Below the pieces are notes generated by a model that saw only the letters and a program-made list of their open reading frames with translations, did not search any database and was not told the DNA's origin. Shown one piece after another: positions 35,801 to 50,082 of a stretch of DNA of 64,000 nucleotides (position 1 is the stretch's first letter; every line of letters begins with the position of its first letter). Made by a program: the position numbers and the translations under genes. Source of the DNA: Euwallacea fornicatus (Eukaryota > Arthropoda > Insecta > Coleoptera > Curculionidae); contig NW_027096045.1 of NCBI RefSeq assembly GCF_040115645.1, positions 1 to 64,000 of the forward strand, given 5' to 3'.

Positions 35801-38800
35801 CCAACGCTACAGCCAATTTTGTTCAAATCGTCTCCTTTTGGCAAAATAAGCATAATAAGGCCTTAAACGGCAAATCGTCAATTTGACTCTAATAGAAGCG
35901 GCACTTTTTGGCCAAATCTTATGATTTGGCGTTATCTCGCCAACGCTACAGCCAATTTTGTTCAAATCGTCTCCTTTTGGCAAAATAAGCATAATAAGGC
36001 CTTAAACGGCAAATCGTCAATTTGGCTCTAATAGAAGCGGCACTTTTTGGCCAAATCTTATGATTTGGCGTTATCTCGCCAACGCTACAGCCAATTTTGT
36101 TCAAATCGTCTCCTTTTGGCAAAATAAGCATAATAAGGCCTTAAACGGCAAATCGTCAATTTGGCTCTAATAGAAGCGGCACTTTTTGGCCAAATCTTAT
36201 GATTTGGCGTTATCTCGCCAACGCTACAGCCAATTTTGTTCAAATCGTCTCCTTTTGGCAAAATAAGCATAATAAGGCCTTAAACGGCAAATCGTCAATT
36301 TGGCTCTAATAGAAGCGGCACTTTTTGGCCAAATCTTATGATTTGGCGTTATCTCGCCAACGCTACAGCCAATTTTGTTCAAATCGTCTCCTTTTGGCAA
36401 AATAAGCATAATAAGGCCTTAAACGGCAAATCGTCAATTTGGCTCTAATAGAAGCGGCACTTTTTGGCCAAATCGTACAATTTGGCGATATCTCGCAAAC
36501 GGTACAGCCAATTTTGTTCAAATCGTCTCCTTTTGACAAAATAAGCATAATAAGGCGTTAAACGGCAAATCGTCAATTTGGCTCTAATAGAAGCGGCACT
36601 TTTTGGCCAAATCTTATGATTTGGCGTTATCTCGCCAACGCTACAGCCAATTTTGTTCAAATCGTCTCCTTTTGGCAAAATAAGCATAATAAGGCCTTAA
36701 ACGGCAAATCGTCAATTTGGCTCTAATAGAAGCGGCACTTTTTGGCCAAATCTTATGATTTGGCGTTATCTCGCCAACGCTACAGCCAATTTTGTTCAAA
36801 TCGTCTCCTTTTGGCAAAATAAGCATAATAAGGCCTTAAACGGCAAATCGTCAATTTGGCTCTAACAGAAGCGGCACTTTTTGGCCAAATCGTACAATTT
36901 GGCGATATCTCGCAAACAGTACAGCCAATTTTGTTCAAATCGTCTCCTTTTGGCAAAATAAGCATAATAAGGCCTTAAACGGCAAATCGTCAATTTGGCT
37001 CTAATAGAAGCGGCACTTTTTGGCCAAATCGTACAATTTGGCGATATCTCGCCAACGCTAAAACCAATTTTGTTCAAATCGTCTCCTTTTGGCAAAATAA
37101 GCATAATAAGGCCTTAAACGGCAAATCGTCAATTTGGCTCTAATAGAAGCGGCACTTTTTGGCCAAATCGTACAATTTGGCGATATCTCGCAAACGGTAC
37201 AACCAATTTTGTTCAAATCGTCTCCTTTTGGCAAAATAAGCATAATAAGGCCTTAAACGGCAAATCGTCAATTTGGCTCTAATAGAAGCGGCACTTTTTG
37301 GCCAAATCGTACAATTTGGCGATTTCTCGCAAACGCTACAACCAATTTTGTTCAAATCGTCTCCTTTTGGCAAAATAAGCATAATAAGGCCTTAAACGGC
37401 AAATCGTCAATTTGGCTCTAATAGAAGCGGCACTTTTTGGCCAAATCTTATGATTTGGCGTTATCTCGCCAACGCTACAGCCAATTTTGTTCAAATCGTC
37501 TCCTTTTGGCAAAATAAGCATAATAAGGCCTTAAACGGCAAATCGTCAATTTGGCTCTAATAGAAGCGGCACTTTTTGGCCAAATCGTACAATTTGGCGA
37601 TATCTCGCCAACGCTACAACCAATTTTGTTCAAATCGTCTCCTTTTGGCAAAATAAGCATAATAAGGCCTTAAACGGCAAATCGTCAATTTGGCTCTAAT
37701 AGAAGCGGCACTTTTTGGCCAAATCTTATGATTTGGCGTTATCTCGCCAACGCTACAGCCAATTTTGTTCAAATCGTCTCCTTTTGGCAAAATAAGCATA
37801 ATAGGCCTTAAACGGCAAATCGTCAATTTGGCTCTAATAGAAGCGGCACTTTTTGGCCAAATCTTATGATTTGGCGTTATCTCGCCAACGCTACAGCCAA
37901 TTTTGTTCAAATCGTCTCCGTTTGGCAAAATAAGCATAATAAGGCCTTAAACGGCAAATCGTCAATTTGGCTCTAATAGAAGCGGCACTTTTTGGCCAAA
38001 TCTTATGATTTGGCGTTATCTCGCCAACGCTACAGCCAATTTTGTTCAAATCGTCTCCTTTTGGCAAAATAAGCATAATAAGGCCTTAAACGGCAAATCG
38101 TCAATTTGGCTCTAATAGAAGCGGCACTTTTTGGCCAAATCGTACCATTTGGCGATATCTCGCAAACGGTACAGCCAATTTTGTTCAAATCGTCTCCTTT
38201 TGGCAAAATAAGCATAATAAGGCCTTAAACGGCAAATCGTCAATTTGGCTCTAATAGAAGCGGCATTTTTTGGCCAAATCGTACAATTTGGCGATATCTC
38301 GCAAACGGTACAACCAATTTTGTTCAAATCGTCTCCTTTTGGCAAAATAAGCATAATAAGGCCTTAAACGGCAAATCGTCAATTTGGCTCTAATAGAAGC
38401 GGCACTTTTTGGCCAAATCGTACAATTTGGCGATATCTCGCAAACGCTACAACCAATTTTGTTCAAATCGTCTCCTTTTGGCAAAATAAGCATAATAAGG
38501 CCTTAAACGGCAAATCGTCAATTTGACTCTAATAGAAGCGGCACTTTTTGGCCAAATCTTATGATTTGGCGTTATCTCGCCAACGCTACAGCCAATTTTG
38601 TTCAAATCGTCTCCTTTTGGCAAAATAAGCATAATAAGGCCTTAAACGGCAAATCGTCAATTTGACTCTAATAGAAGCGGCACTTTTTGGCCAAATCTTA
38701 TGATTTGGCGTTATCTCGCCAACGCTACAGCCAATTTTGTTCAAATCGTCTCCTTTTGGCAAAATAAGCATAATAAGGCCTTAAACGGCATATCGTCAAT

Positions 38801-41800
38801 TTGGCTCTAATAGAAGCGGCACTTTTTGGCCAAATCTTATGATTTGGCGTTATCTCGCCAACGCTACAGCCAATTTTGTTCAAATCGTCTCCTTTTGGCA
38901 AAATAAGCATAATAAGGCCTTAAACGGCAAATCGTCAATTTGGCTCTAATAGAAGCGGCACTTTTTGGCCAAATCGTACAATTTGGCGATATCTCGCAAA
39001 CGGTACAACCAATTTTGTTCAAATCGTCTCCTTTTGGCAAAATAAGCATAATAAGGCCTTAAACGGCAAATCGTCAATTTGGCTCTAATAGAAGCGGCAC
39101 TTTTTGGCCAAATCTTATGATTTGGCGTTATCTCGCCAACGCTACAGCCAATTTTGTTCAAATCGTCTCCTTTTGGCAAAATAAGCATAATAAGGCCTTA
39201 AACGGCAAATCGTCAATTTGGCTCTAATAGAAGCGGCACTTTTTGGCCAAATCGTACAATTTGGCGATATCTCGCAAACGGTACAACCAATTTTGTTCAA
39301 ATCGTCTCCTTTTGGCAAAATAAGCATAATAAGGCCTTAAACGGCAAATCGTCAATTTGGCTCTAACAGAAGCGGCACTTTTTGGCCAAATCGTACAATT
39401 TGGCGATATCTCGCAAACAGTACAGCCAATTTTGTTCAAATCGTCTCCTTTTGGCAAAATAAGCATAATAAGGCCTTAAACGGCAAATCGTCAATTTGGC
39501 TCTAATAGAAGCGGCACTTTTTGGCCAAATCGTACAATTTGGCGATATCTCGCCAACGCTAAAACCAATTTTGTTCAAATCGTCTCCTTTTGGCAAAATA
39601 AGCATAATAAGGCCTTAAACGGCAAATCGTCAATTTGGCTCTAATAGAAGCGGCACTTTTTGGCCAAATCGTACAATTTGGCGATATCTCGCAAACGGTA
39701 CAACCAATTTTGTTCAAATCGTCTCCTTTTGGCAAAATAAGCATAATAAGGCCTTAAACGGCAAATCGTCAATTTGGCTCTAATAGAAGCGGCACTTTTT
39801 GGCCAAATCGTACAATTTGGCGATTTCTCGCAAACGCTACAACCAATTTTGTTCAAATCGTCTCCTTTTGGCAAAATAAGCATAATAAGGCCTTAAACGG
39901 CAAATCGTCAATTTGGCTCTAATAGAAGCGGCACTTTTTGGCCAAATCTTATGATTTGGCGTTATCTCGCCAACGCTACAGCCAATTTTGTTCAAATCGT
40001 CTCCTTTTGGCAAAATAAGCATAATAAGGCCTTAAACGGCAAATCGTCAATTTGGCTCTAATAGAAGCGGCACTTTTTGGCCAAATCGTACCATTTGGCG
40101 ATATCTCGCAAACGGTACAGCCAATTTTGTTCAAATCGTCTCCTTTTGGCAAAATAAGCATAATAAGGCCTTAAACGGCAAATCGTCAATTTGGCTCTAA
40201 TAGAAGCGGCATTTTTTGGCCAAATCGTACAATTTGGCGATATCTCGCAAACGGTACAACCAATTTTGTTCAAATCGTCTCCTTTTGGCAAAATAAGCAT
40301 AATAAGGCCTTAAACGGCAAATCGTCAATTTGGCTCTAATAGAAGCGGCACTTTTTGGCCAAATCGTACAATTTGGCGATATCTCGCAAACGCTACAACC
40401 AATTTTGTTCAAATCGTCTCCTTTTGGCAAAATAAGCATAATAAGGCCTTAAACGGCAAATCGTCAATTTGACTCTAATAGAAGCGGCACTTTTTGGCCA
40501 AATCTTATGATTTGGCGTTATCTCGCCAACGCTACAGCCAATTTTGTTCAAATCGTCTCCTTTTGGCAAAATAAGCATAATAAGGCCTTAAACGGCAAAT
40601 CGTCAATTTGACTCTAATAGAAGCGGCACTTTTTGGCCAAATCTTATGATTTGGCGTTATCTCGCCAACGCTACAGCCAATTTTGTTCAAATCGTCTCCT
40701 TTTGGCAAAATAAGCATAATAAGGCCTTAAACGGCATATCGTCAATTTGGCTCTAATAGAAGCGGCACTTTTTGGCCAAATCTTATGATTTGGCGTTATC
40801 TCGCCAACGCTACAGCCAATTTTGTTCAAATCGTCTCCTTTTGGCAAAATAAGCATAATAAGGCCTTAAACGGCAAATCGTCAATTTGGCTCTAATAGAA
40901 GCGGCACTTTTTGGCCAAATCTTATGATTTGGCGTTATCTCGCCAACGCTACAGCCAATTTTGTTCAAATCGTCTCCTTTTGGCAAAATAAGCATAATAA
41001 GGCCTTAAACGGCAAATCGTCAATTTGGCTCTAATAGAAGCGGCACTTTTTGGCCAAATCTTATGATTTGGCGTTATCTCGCCAACGCTACAGCCAATTT
41101 TGTTCAAATCGTCTCCTTTTGGCAAAATAAGCATAATAAGGCCTTAAACGGCAAATCGTCAATTTGGCTCTAATAGAAGCGGCACTTTTTGGCCAAATCT
41201 TATGATTTGGCGTTATCTCGCCAACGCTACAGCCAATTTTGTTCAAATCGTCTCCTTTTGGCAAAATAAGCATAATAAGGCCTTAAACGGCAAATCGTCA
41301 ATTTGGCTCTAATAGAAGCGGCACTTTTTGGCCAAATCGTACAATTTGGCGATATCTCGCAAACGGTACAGCCAATTTTGTTCAAATCGTCTCCTTTTGA
41401 CAAAATAAGCATAATAAGGCGTTAAACGGCAAATCGTCAATTTGGCTCTAATAGAAGCGGCACTTTTTGGCCAAATCTTATGATTTGGCGTTATCTCGCC
41501 AACGCTACAGCCAATTTTGTTCAAATCGTCTCCTTTTGGCAAAATAAGCATAATAAGGCCTTAAACGGCAAATCGTCAATTTGGCTCTAATAGAAGCGGC
41601 ACTTTTTGGCCAAATCTTATGATTTGGCGTTATCTCGCCAACGCTACAGCCAATTTTGTTCATATCGTCTCCTTTTGGCAAAATAAGCATAATAAGGCCT
41701 TAAACGGCAAATCGTCAATTTGGCTCTAATAGAAGCGGCACTTTTTGGCCAAATCGTACAATTTGGCGATATCTCGCAAACGGTACAACCAATTTTGTTC

Positions 41801-44800
41801 AAATCGTCTCCTTTTGGCAAAATAAGCATAATAAGGCCTTAAACGGCAAATCGTCAATTTGGCTCTAATAGAAGCGGCACTTTTTGGCCAAATCTTATGA
41901 TTTGGCGTTATCTCGCCAACGCTACAGCCAATTTTGTTCAAATCGTCTCCTTTTGGCAAAATAAGCATAATAAGGCCTTAAACGGCAAATCGTCAATTTG
42001 GCTCTAATAGAAGCGGCACTTTTTGGCCAAATCGTACAATTTGGCGATATCTCGCAAACGGTACAACCAATTTTGTTCAAATCGTCTCCTTTTGGCAAAA
42101 TAAGCATAATAAGGCCTTAAACGGCAAATCGTCAATTTGGCTCTAACAGAAGCGGCACTTTTTGGCCAAATCGTACAATTTGGCGATATCTCGCAAACAG
42201 TACAGCCAATTTTGTTCAAATCGTCTCCTTTTGGCAAAATAAGCATAATAAGGCCTTAAACGGCAAATCGTCAATTTGGCTCTAATAGAAGCGGCACTTT
42301 TTGGCCAAATCGTACAATTTGGCGATATCTCGCCAACGCTAAAACCAATTTTGTTCAAATCGTCTCCTTTTGGCAAAATAAGCATAATAAGGCCTTAAAC
42401 GGCAAATCGTCAATTTGGCTCTAATAGAAGCGGCACTTTTTGGCCAAATCGTACAATTTGGCGATATCTCGCAAACGGTACAACCAATTTTGTTCAAATC
42501 GTCTCCTTTTGGCAAAATAAGCATAATAAGGCCTTAAACGGCAAATCGTCAATTTGGCTCTAATAGAAGCGGCACTTTTTGGCCAAATCGTACAATTTGG
42601 CGATTTCTCGCAAACGCTACAACCAATTTTGTTCAAATCGTCTCCTTTTGGCAAAATAAGCATAATAAGGCCTTAAACGGCAAATCGTCAATTTGGCTCT
42701 AATAGAAGCGGCACTTTTTGGCCAAATCTTATGATTTGGCGTTATCTCGCCAACGCTACAGCCAATTTTGTTCAAATCGTCTCCTTTTGGCAAAATAAGC
42801 ATAATAAGGCCTTAAACGGCAAATCGTCAATTTGGCTCTAATAGAAGCGGCACTTTTTGGCCAAATCGTACAATTTGGCGATATCTCGCCAACGCTACAA
42901 CCAATTTTGTTCAAATCGTCTCCTTTTGGCAAAATAAGCATAATAAGGCCTTAAACGGCAAATCGTCAATTTGGCTCTAATAGAAGCGGCACTTTTTGGC
43001 CAAATCTTATGATTTGGCGTTATCTCGCCAACGCTACAGCCAATTTTGTTCAAATCGTCTCCTTTTGGCAAAATAAGCATAATAGGCCTTAAACGGCAAA
43101 TCGTCAATTTGGCTCTAATAGAAGCGGCACTTTTTGGCCAAATCTTATGATTTGGCGTTATCTCGCCAACGCTACAGCCAATTTTGTTCAAATCGTCTCC
43201 GTTTGGCAAAATAAGCATAATAAGGCCTTAAACGGCAAATCGTCAATTTGGCTCTAATAGAAGCGGCACTTTTTGGCCAAATCTTATGATTTGGCGTTAT
43301 CTCGCCAACGCTACAGCCAATTTTGTTCAAATCGTCTCCTTTTGGCAAAATAAGCATAATAAGGCCTTAAACGGCAAATCGTCAATTTGGCTCTAATAGA
43401 AGCGGCACTTTTTGGCCAAATCGTACCATTTGGCGATATCTCGCAAACGGTACAACCAATTTTGTTCAAATCGTCTCCTTTTGGCAAAATAAGCATAATA
43501 AGGCCTTAAACGGCAAATCGTCAATTTGGCTCTAATAGAAGCGGCACTTTTTGGCCAAATCGTACAATTTGGCGATATCTCGCAAACGCTACAACCAATT
43601 TTGTTCAAATCGTCTCCTTTTGGCAAAATAAGCATAATAAGGCCTTAAACGGCAAATCGTCAATTTGACTCTAATAGAAGCGGCACTTTTTGGCCAAATC
43701 TTATGATTTGGCGTTATCTCGCCAACGCTACAGCCAATTTTGTTCAAATCGTCTCCTTTTGGCAAAATAAGCATAATAAGGCCTTAAACGGCAAATCGTC
43801 AATTTGACTCTAATAGAAGCGGCACTTTTTGGCCAAATCTTATGATTTGGCGTTATCTCGCCAACGCTACAGCCAATTTTGTTCAAATCGTCTCCTTTTG
43901 GCAAAATAAGCATAATAAGGCCTTAAACGGCATATCGTCAATTTGGCTCTAATAGAAGCGGCACTTTTTGGCCAAATCTTATGATTTGGCGTTATCTCGC
44001 CAACGCTACAGCCAATTTTGTTCAAATCGTCTCCTTTTGGCAAAATAAGCATAATAAGGCCTTAAACGGCAAATCGTCAATTTGGCTCTAATAGAAGCGG
44101 CACTTTTTGGCCAAATCTTATGATTTGGCGTTATCTCGCCAGAGCTACAGCCAATTTTGTTCAAATCGTCTCCTTTTGGCAAAATAAGCATAATAAGGCC
44201 TTAAACGGCAAATCGTCAATTTGGCTCTAATAGAAGCGGCACTTTTTGGCCAAATCGTACAATTTGGCGATATCTCGCAAACGGTACAGCTAATTTTGTT
44301 CAAATCGTCTCCTTTTGGCAAAATAAGCATAATAAGGCCTTAAACGGCAAATCGTCAATTTGGCTCTAATAGAAGCGGCACTTTTTGGCCAAATCGTACA
44401 ATTTGGCGATATCTCGCAAACGGTACAGCCAATTTTGTTCAAATCGTCTCCTTTTGGCAAAATAAGCATAATAAGGCCTTAAACGGCAAATCGTCAATTT
44501 GGCTCTAATAGAAGCGGCACTTTTTGGCCAAATCGTACAATTTGGCGATATCTCGCCAACGCTACAACCAATTTTGTTCAAATCGTCTCCTTTTGGCAAA
44601 ATAAGCATAATAGGCCTTAAACGGCAAATCGTCAATTTGGCTCTAATAGAAGCGGCACTTTTTGGCCAAATCTTATGATTTGGCGTTATCTCGCCAACGC
44701 TACAGCCAATTTTGTTCAAATCGTCTCCTTTTGGCAAAATAAGCATAATAAGGCCTTAAACGGCAAATCGTCAATTTGGCTCTAATAGAAGCGGCACTTT

Positions 44801-47800
44801 TTGGCCAAATCGTACAATTTGGCGATATCTCGCCAACGCTACAACCAATTTTGTTCAAATCGTCTCCTTTTGGCAAAATAAGCATAATAGGCCTTAAACG
44901 GCAAATCGTCAATTTGGCTCTAATAGAAGCGGCACTTTTTGGCCAAATCTTATGATTTGGCGTTATCTCGCCAACGCTACAGCCAATTTTGTTCAAATCG
45001 TCTCCTTTTGGCAAAATAAGCATAATAAGGCCTTAAACGGCAAATCGTCAATTTGGCTCTAATAGAAGCGGCACTTTTTGGCCAAATCGTACAATTTGGC
45101 GATATCTCGCCAACGCTACAGCCAATTTTGTTCAAATCGTCTCCTTTTGGCAAAATAAGCATAATAAGGCCTTAAACGGCAAATCGTCAATTTGACTCTA
45201 ATAGAAGCGGCACTTTTTGGCCAAATCTTATGATTTGGCGTTATCTCGCCAACGCTACAGCCAATTTTGTTCAAATCGTCTCCTTTTGGCAAAATAAGCA
45301 TAATAAGGCCTTAAACGGCAAATCGTCAATTTGACTCTAATAGAAGCGGCACTTTTTGGCCAAATCTTATGATTTGGCGTTATCTCGCCAACGCTACAGC
45401 CAATTTTGTTCAAATCGTCTCCTTTTGGCAAAATAAGCATAATAAGGCCTTAAACGGCAAATCGTCAATTTGACTCTAATAGAAGCGGCACTTTTTGGCC
45501 AAATCTTATGATTTGGCGTTATCTCGCCAACGCTACAGCCAATTTTGTTCAAATCGTCTCCTTTTGGCAAAATAAGCATAATAAGGCCTTAAACGGCAAA
45601 TCGTCAATTTGGCTCTAATAGAAGCGGCACTTTTTGGCCAAATCGTACAATTTGGCGATTTCTCGCAAACGCTACAACCAATTTTGTTCAAATCGTCTCC
45701 TTTTGGCAAAATAAGCATAATAAGGCCTTAAACGGCAAATCGTCAATTTGACTCTAATAGAAGCGGCACTTTTTGGCCAAATCTTATGATTTGGCGTTAT
45801 CTCGCCAACGCTACAGCCAATTTTGTTCAAATCGTCTCCTTTTGGCAAAATAAGCATAATAAGGCCTTAAACGGCAAATCGTCAATTTGACTCTAATAGA
45901 AGCGGCACTTTTTGGCCAAATCTTATGATTTGGCGTTATCTCGCCAACGCTACAGCCAATTTTGTTCAAATCGTCTCCTTTTGGCAAAATAAGCATAATA
46001 AGGCCTTAAACGGCAAATCGTCAATTTGACTCTAATAGAAGCGGCACTTTTTGGCCAAATCTTATGATTTGGCGTTATCTCGCCAACGCTACAGCCAATT
46101 TTGTTCAAATCGTCTCCTTTTGGCAAAATAAGCATAATAAGGCCTTAAACGGCAAATCGTCAATTTGGCTCTAACAGAAGCGGCACTTTTTGGCCAAATC
46201 GTACAATTTGGCGATATCTCGCAAACAGTACAGCCAATTTTGTTCAAATCGTCTCCTTTTGGCAAAATAAGCATAATAAGGCCTTAAACGGCAAATCGTC
46301 AATTTGGCTCTAATAGAAGCGGCACTTTTTGGCCAAATCGTACAATTTGGCGATATCTCGCCAACGCTAAAACCAATTTTGTTCAAATCGTCTCCTTTTG
46401 GCAAAATAAGCATAATAAGGCCTTAAACGGCAAATCGTCAATTTGGCTCTAATAGAAGCGGCACTTTTTGGCCAAATCGTACAATTTGGCGATATCTCGC
46501 AAACGGTACAACCAATTTTGTTCAAATCGTCTCCTTTTGGCAAAATAAGCATAATAAGGCCTTAAACGGCAAATCGTCAATTTGGCTCTAATAGAAGCGG
46601 CACTTTTTGGCCAAATCGTACAATTTGGCGATTTCTCGCAAACGCTACAACCAATTTTGTTCAAATCGTCTCCTTTTGGCAAAATAAGCATAATAAGGCC
46701 TTAAACGGCAAATCGTCAATTTGGCTCTAATAGAAGCGGCACTTTTTGGCCAAATCTTATGATTTGGCGTTATCTCGCCAACGCTACAGCCAATTTTGTT
46801 CAAATCGTCTCCTTTTGGCAAAATAAGCATAATAAGGCCTTAAACGGCAAATCGTCAATTTGGCTCTAATAGAAGCGGCACTTTTTGGCCAAATCGTACA
46901 ATTTGGCGATATCTCGCCAACGCTACAACCAATTTTGTTCAAATCGTCTCCTTTTGGCAAAATAAGCATAATAGGCCTTAAACGGCAAATCGTCAATTTG
47001 GCTCTAATAGAAGCGGCACTTTTTGGCCAAATCTTATGATTTGGCGTTATCTCGCCAACGCTACAGCCAATTTTGTTCAAATCGTCTCCTTTTGGCAAAA
47101 TAAGCATAATAAGGCCTTAAACGGCAAATCGTCAATTTGGCTCTAATAGAAGCGGCACTTTTTGGCCAAATCTTATGATTTGGCGTTATCTCGCCAACGC
47201 TACAGCCAATTTTGTTCAAATCGTCTCCTTTTGGCAAAATAAGCATAATAAGGCCTTAAACGGCAAATCGTCAATTTGACTCTAATAGAAGCGGCACTTT
47301 TTGGCCAAATCTTATGATTTGGCGTTATCTCGCCAACGCTACAGCCAATTTTGTTCAAATCGTCTCCTTTTGGCAAAATAAGCATAATAAGGCCTTAAAC
47401 GGCAAATCGTCAATTTGACTCTAATAGAAGCGGCACTTTTTGGCCAAATCTTATGATTTGGCGTTATCTCGCCAACGCTACAGCCAATTTTGTTCAAATC
47501 GTCTCCTTTTGGCAAAATAAGCATAATAAGGCCTTAAACGGCAAATCGTCAATTTGGCTCTATTAGAAGCGGCACTTTTTGGCCAAATCTTATGATTTGG
47601 CGTTATCTCGCCAACGCTACAGCCAATTTTGTTCAAATCGTCTCCTTTTGGCAAAATAAGCATAATAAGGCCTTAAACGGCAAATCGTCAATTTGACTCT
47701 AATAGAAGCGGCACTTTTTGGCCAAATCTTATGATTTGGCGTTATCTCGCCAACGCTACAGCCAATTTTGTTCAAATCGTCTCCTTTTGGCAAAATAAGC

Positions 47801-47993
47801 ATAATAAGGCCTTAAACGGCAAATCGTCAATTTGACTCTAATAGAAGCGGCACTTTTTGGCCAAATCTTATGATTTGGCGTTATCTCGCCAACGCTACAG
47901 CCAATTTTGTTCAAATCGTCTCCTTTTGGCAAAATAAGCATAATAAGGCCTTAAACGGCAAATCGTCAATTTGGCTCTAATAGAAGCGGCACT
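32805..47993. repeat. 139-bp satellite array A3 (about 109 monomers)
   Basis: The longest uninterrupted array in the window. It starts with the cctt duplication of element 2 and ends with cact, the duplication of element 3. Both monomer types and their mosaics are present. The part from about 36.8 kb on is built of large higher-order repeats. No gene is present. Confidence 0.98.
36845..47110. repeat. Nested higher-order repeats (18, 20 and 29 monomers) in A3
   Basis: A private series of monomers (CTAACAGAAG with AAACAGTACAGCC, then GCTAAAACCAATT, then type-B monomers) recurs with matching points at 36862, 39363, 42143 and 46171. The spacings are 2501, 2780 and 4028 bp, that is 18, 20 and 29 monomers. 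The one and three missing bases equal the number of 138-bp monomers in each interval (37801; 43083, 44610, 44886). Shared variants such as CGGCATATCG (near 38787, 40733, 43929) and GCATTTTTTGG (38266, 40210) confirm copying of whole blocks. Confidence 0.82.
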
Positions 47994-48305
47994 ACTTATC
48001 TTTCCGTATTCCTCGGAAGACTTTTTAAAAAAATTAAACAATTACTATATTTTATGATTTAATATAAACTTGTAGTTAACACAACACTAACAAGAATTAT
48101 TAAGTATAACGGTAACAATACAGTAGAACGAGCTTTGGTAAGTTACAATGAAATCAACGTGAGTTGAATATTACTGTCGATCGATTGTCAGAGTGAGTCC
48201 CGAAGGTCCAGCGCAATGTGGTTTTATTGTTTGATTCTGCAAGCTCAGCAAGTCTGGGCCGCGTCTCTTTAGTATGGTGGCTTATGGTAGCATCCCCATA
48301 TAACT
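47994..48305 (-). repeat. Element 3 3' LTR
   Basis: 312 bp, the same as the element 2 LTR as far as I can read. Confidence 0.95.
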
Positions 48306-48317
48306 CCTCCCCTCTGA
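48306..48317 (-). other. Polypurine tract of element 3
   Basis: TCAGAGGGGAGG on the minus strand, next to the 3' LTR, the same as in element 2. Confidence 0.85.
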
Positions 48318-48327
48318 GATGGAACTC

Positions 48328-50026
48328 CTAGGCTAGCCGAGGGAGTGGAACTTCTATTGGCTCTTCATTTGACTGGTTGTTCTTCTGACTCCGATTCCTC
48401 AGTCGGGGTTGCAACAACTTTTTCCATGTTAAAGCTGCCATTGCTCCTATAATTATAATATACATTAGTAATGTCCACACACTAGGGGGTGTGTAGAGGT
48501 CGTTGTCCGTCCAGCTGCCGCTTTCCTGCTCCTCATAAACTTCATGTTTTAGCTTATGCAGGTCATCTAACTCGAGCTCGGGTAGGTGAATGCTCAAGTT
48601 TAAGTTCTGTCGGGGTGGAACGTCCGTGATAATTTTAGGTAGCAAAATGGGCTTCAGAGTGTTTTCCATGATCCTCATGGTATTCGTTGCCTGCTGGTTC
48701 CCGATGCTTAACTTACATCCCTTTGGAATTTCGTATAGATATGTCCCGTGCAAGGTTTTGGCTTCTGTTTGTCTATTTTGGCACGTTAGCTGGGCTATTT
48801 CTTCTGTAGGACTTATTACAATCCATTTATCTGACACATCTAACCTATTTAAAATTATTCTGTCTATTTTTATTAACGTTTGAGTACAGTTCGAAGGATT
48901 TTTCACTAAGTTTATTAACTGTATTTCACAAGGGGTTTCTGGCTGATTTCCCGTTAAGTCTGTTTCATAGCACAAGTATAGTTCTGGCTTTAATTTACGA
49001 CACTCGCGGTGAAAGTACGCGTGGTACAACTGGCTCTTTACAAGGTACTTCCCTTTAGGTATGATTGCCCTAAACTGACCCTGAATGTAAACGGGAATAG
49101 AATACAAATGGTAATAAGAAAATTGCAGATTCTGAACAGTAGGAATGTGTAAAATGTACGTGATTCGATAGTCCGATAGGAAACACTCCAGTTTTGTTAT
49201 TTCTTCGTATTTAACTATATTTTCCAAAGTTATAGGTAGTGGTAGATTGGTCCTTCCTATGTCGTTGCTTAACTCCGTGAGTGCAGTGAGTAGATCCCTT
49301 TGGTCCATTATGCTTGGGTGCATGGTATTTAATCTTGCAAATACCAACGAGTTTTCGACATCTTGTAGGATGGTGTTGATTATCTCGTACATATCAATTA
49401 TTTCGTTGACAATTTCCTTCAAAAAGGAACAATTTCTATCGTCGATCACATCCTTGATATAAGGTACAATTTCTTTCAATTTTTCCTCCAGTATTCTATC
49501 ATTGTCGTAAAGCTGTTTTAGCGTTTTGTTAAACCTTTCTAAAGCCAACACTGTCATTCTTCCTTGAGTTACAACTTGAGTTTGAGTGAGCCTTTGTTTC
49601 GCACGTAATTCTCTAATTAATTTGTCGTATTTTTGACCATCTTCTGCGTCCAAATTTCCCGTTATCGCTTTGAACACTGCTCCTAATCCATCCACGATTC
49701 CTCGCTTTGGTCGATTTGTTTTAGGAAATATTCGGTAAAAGCGGTTTTCAACTTGTTCCTGTATTGCCTTCATGATCTCGTAAAAATTGCGGAGCTCATT
49801 CTTATAAGGGCTTGGATGTGTTGTCGTTTCCCAATTGCTGGTCAAATTATTTATTTTTCTTCTCAGCTCTTCTAGTTGTTCTGCTACTGGTCTTAAATCG
49901 TTGTAATGAATGAAACTGTGGCTTCCATCAATCAATACTGCCTTTCCCAGTTCTAGCGGTAACATTCCCGGATTTCCCTTGAGTTCCAACAGTGTGACAT
50001 CCCTAGCTTGTCCCGTGACTAGGATG
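48328..50026 (-). CDS. env: Env (errantivirus fusion glycoprotein), element 3
   Basis: Same protein as in element 2, with the RPKR cleavage site, GNLDAEDG, the C-terminal membrane segment and the basic tail. It reads CQNRQ where element 2 has CQNGQ, and this matches element 4. The open frame continues upstream to the pol stop at 50083-50085. I start the exon at the candidate acceptor (50026/50027), in phase with the leader donor at 55153-55158. The frame is intact. The spliced form is inferred. Confidence 0.88.
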
Positions 50027-50082
50027 CTGTAAATGTTTTTCCTTCGTTTACTTATATGTACATGGTTTGGTTTGAGTCTAAT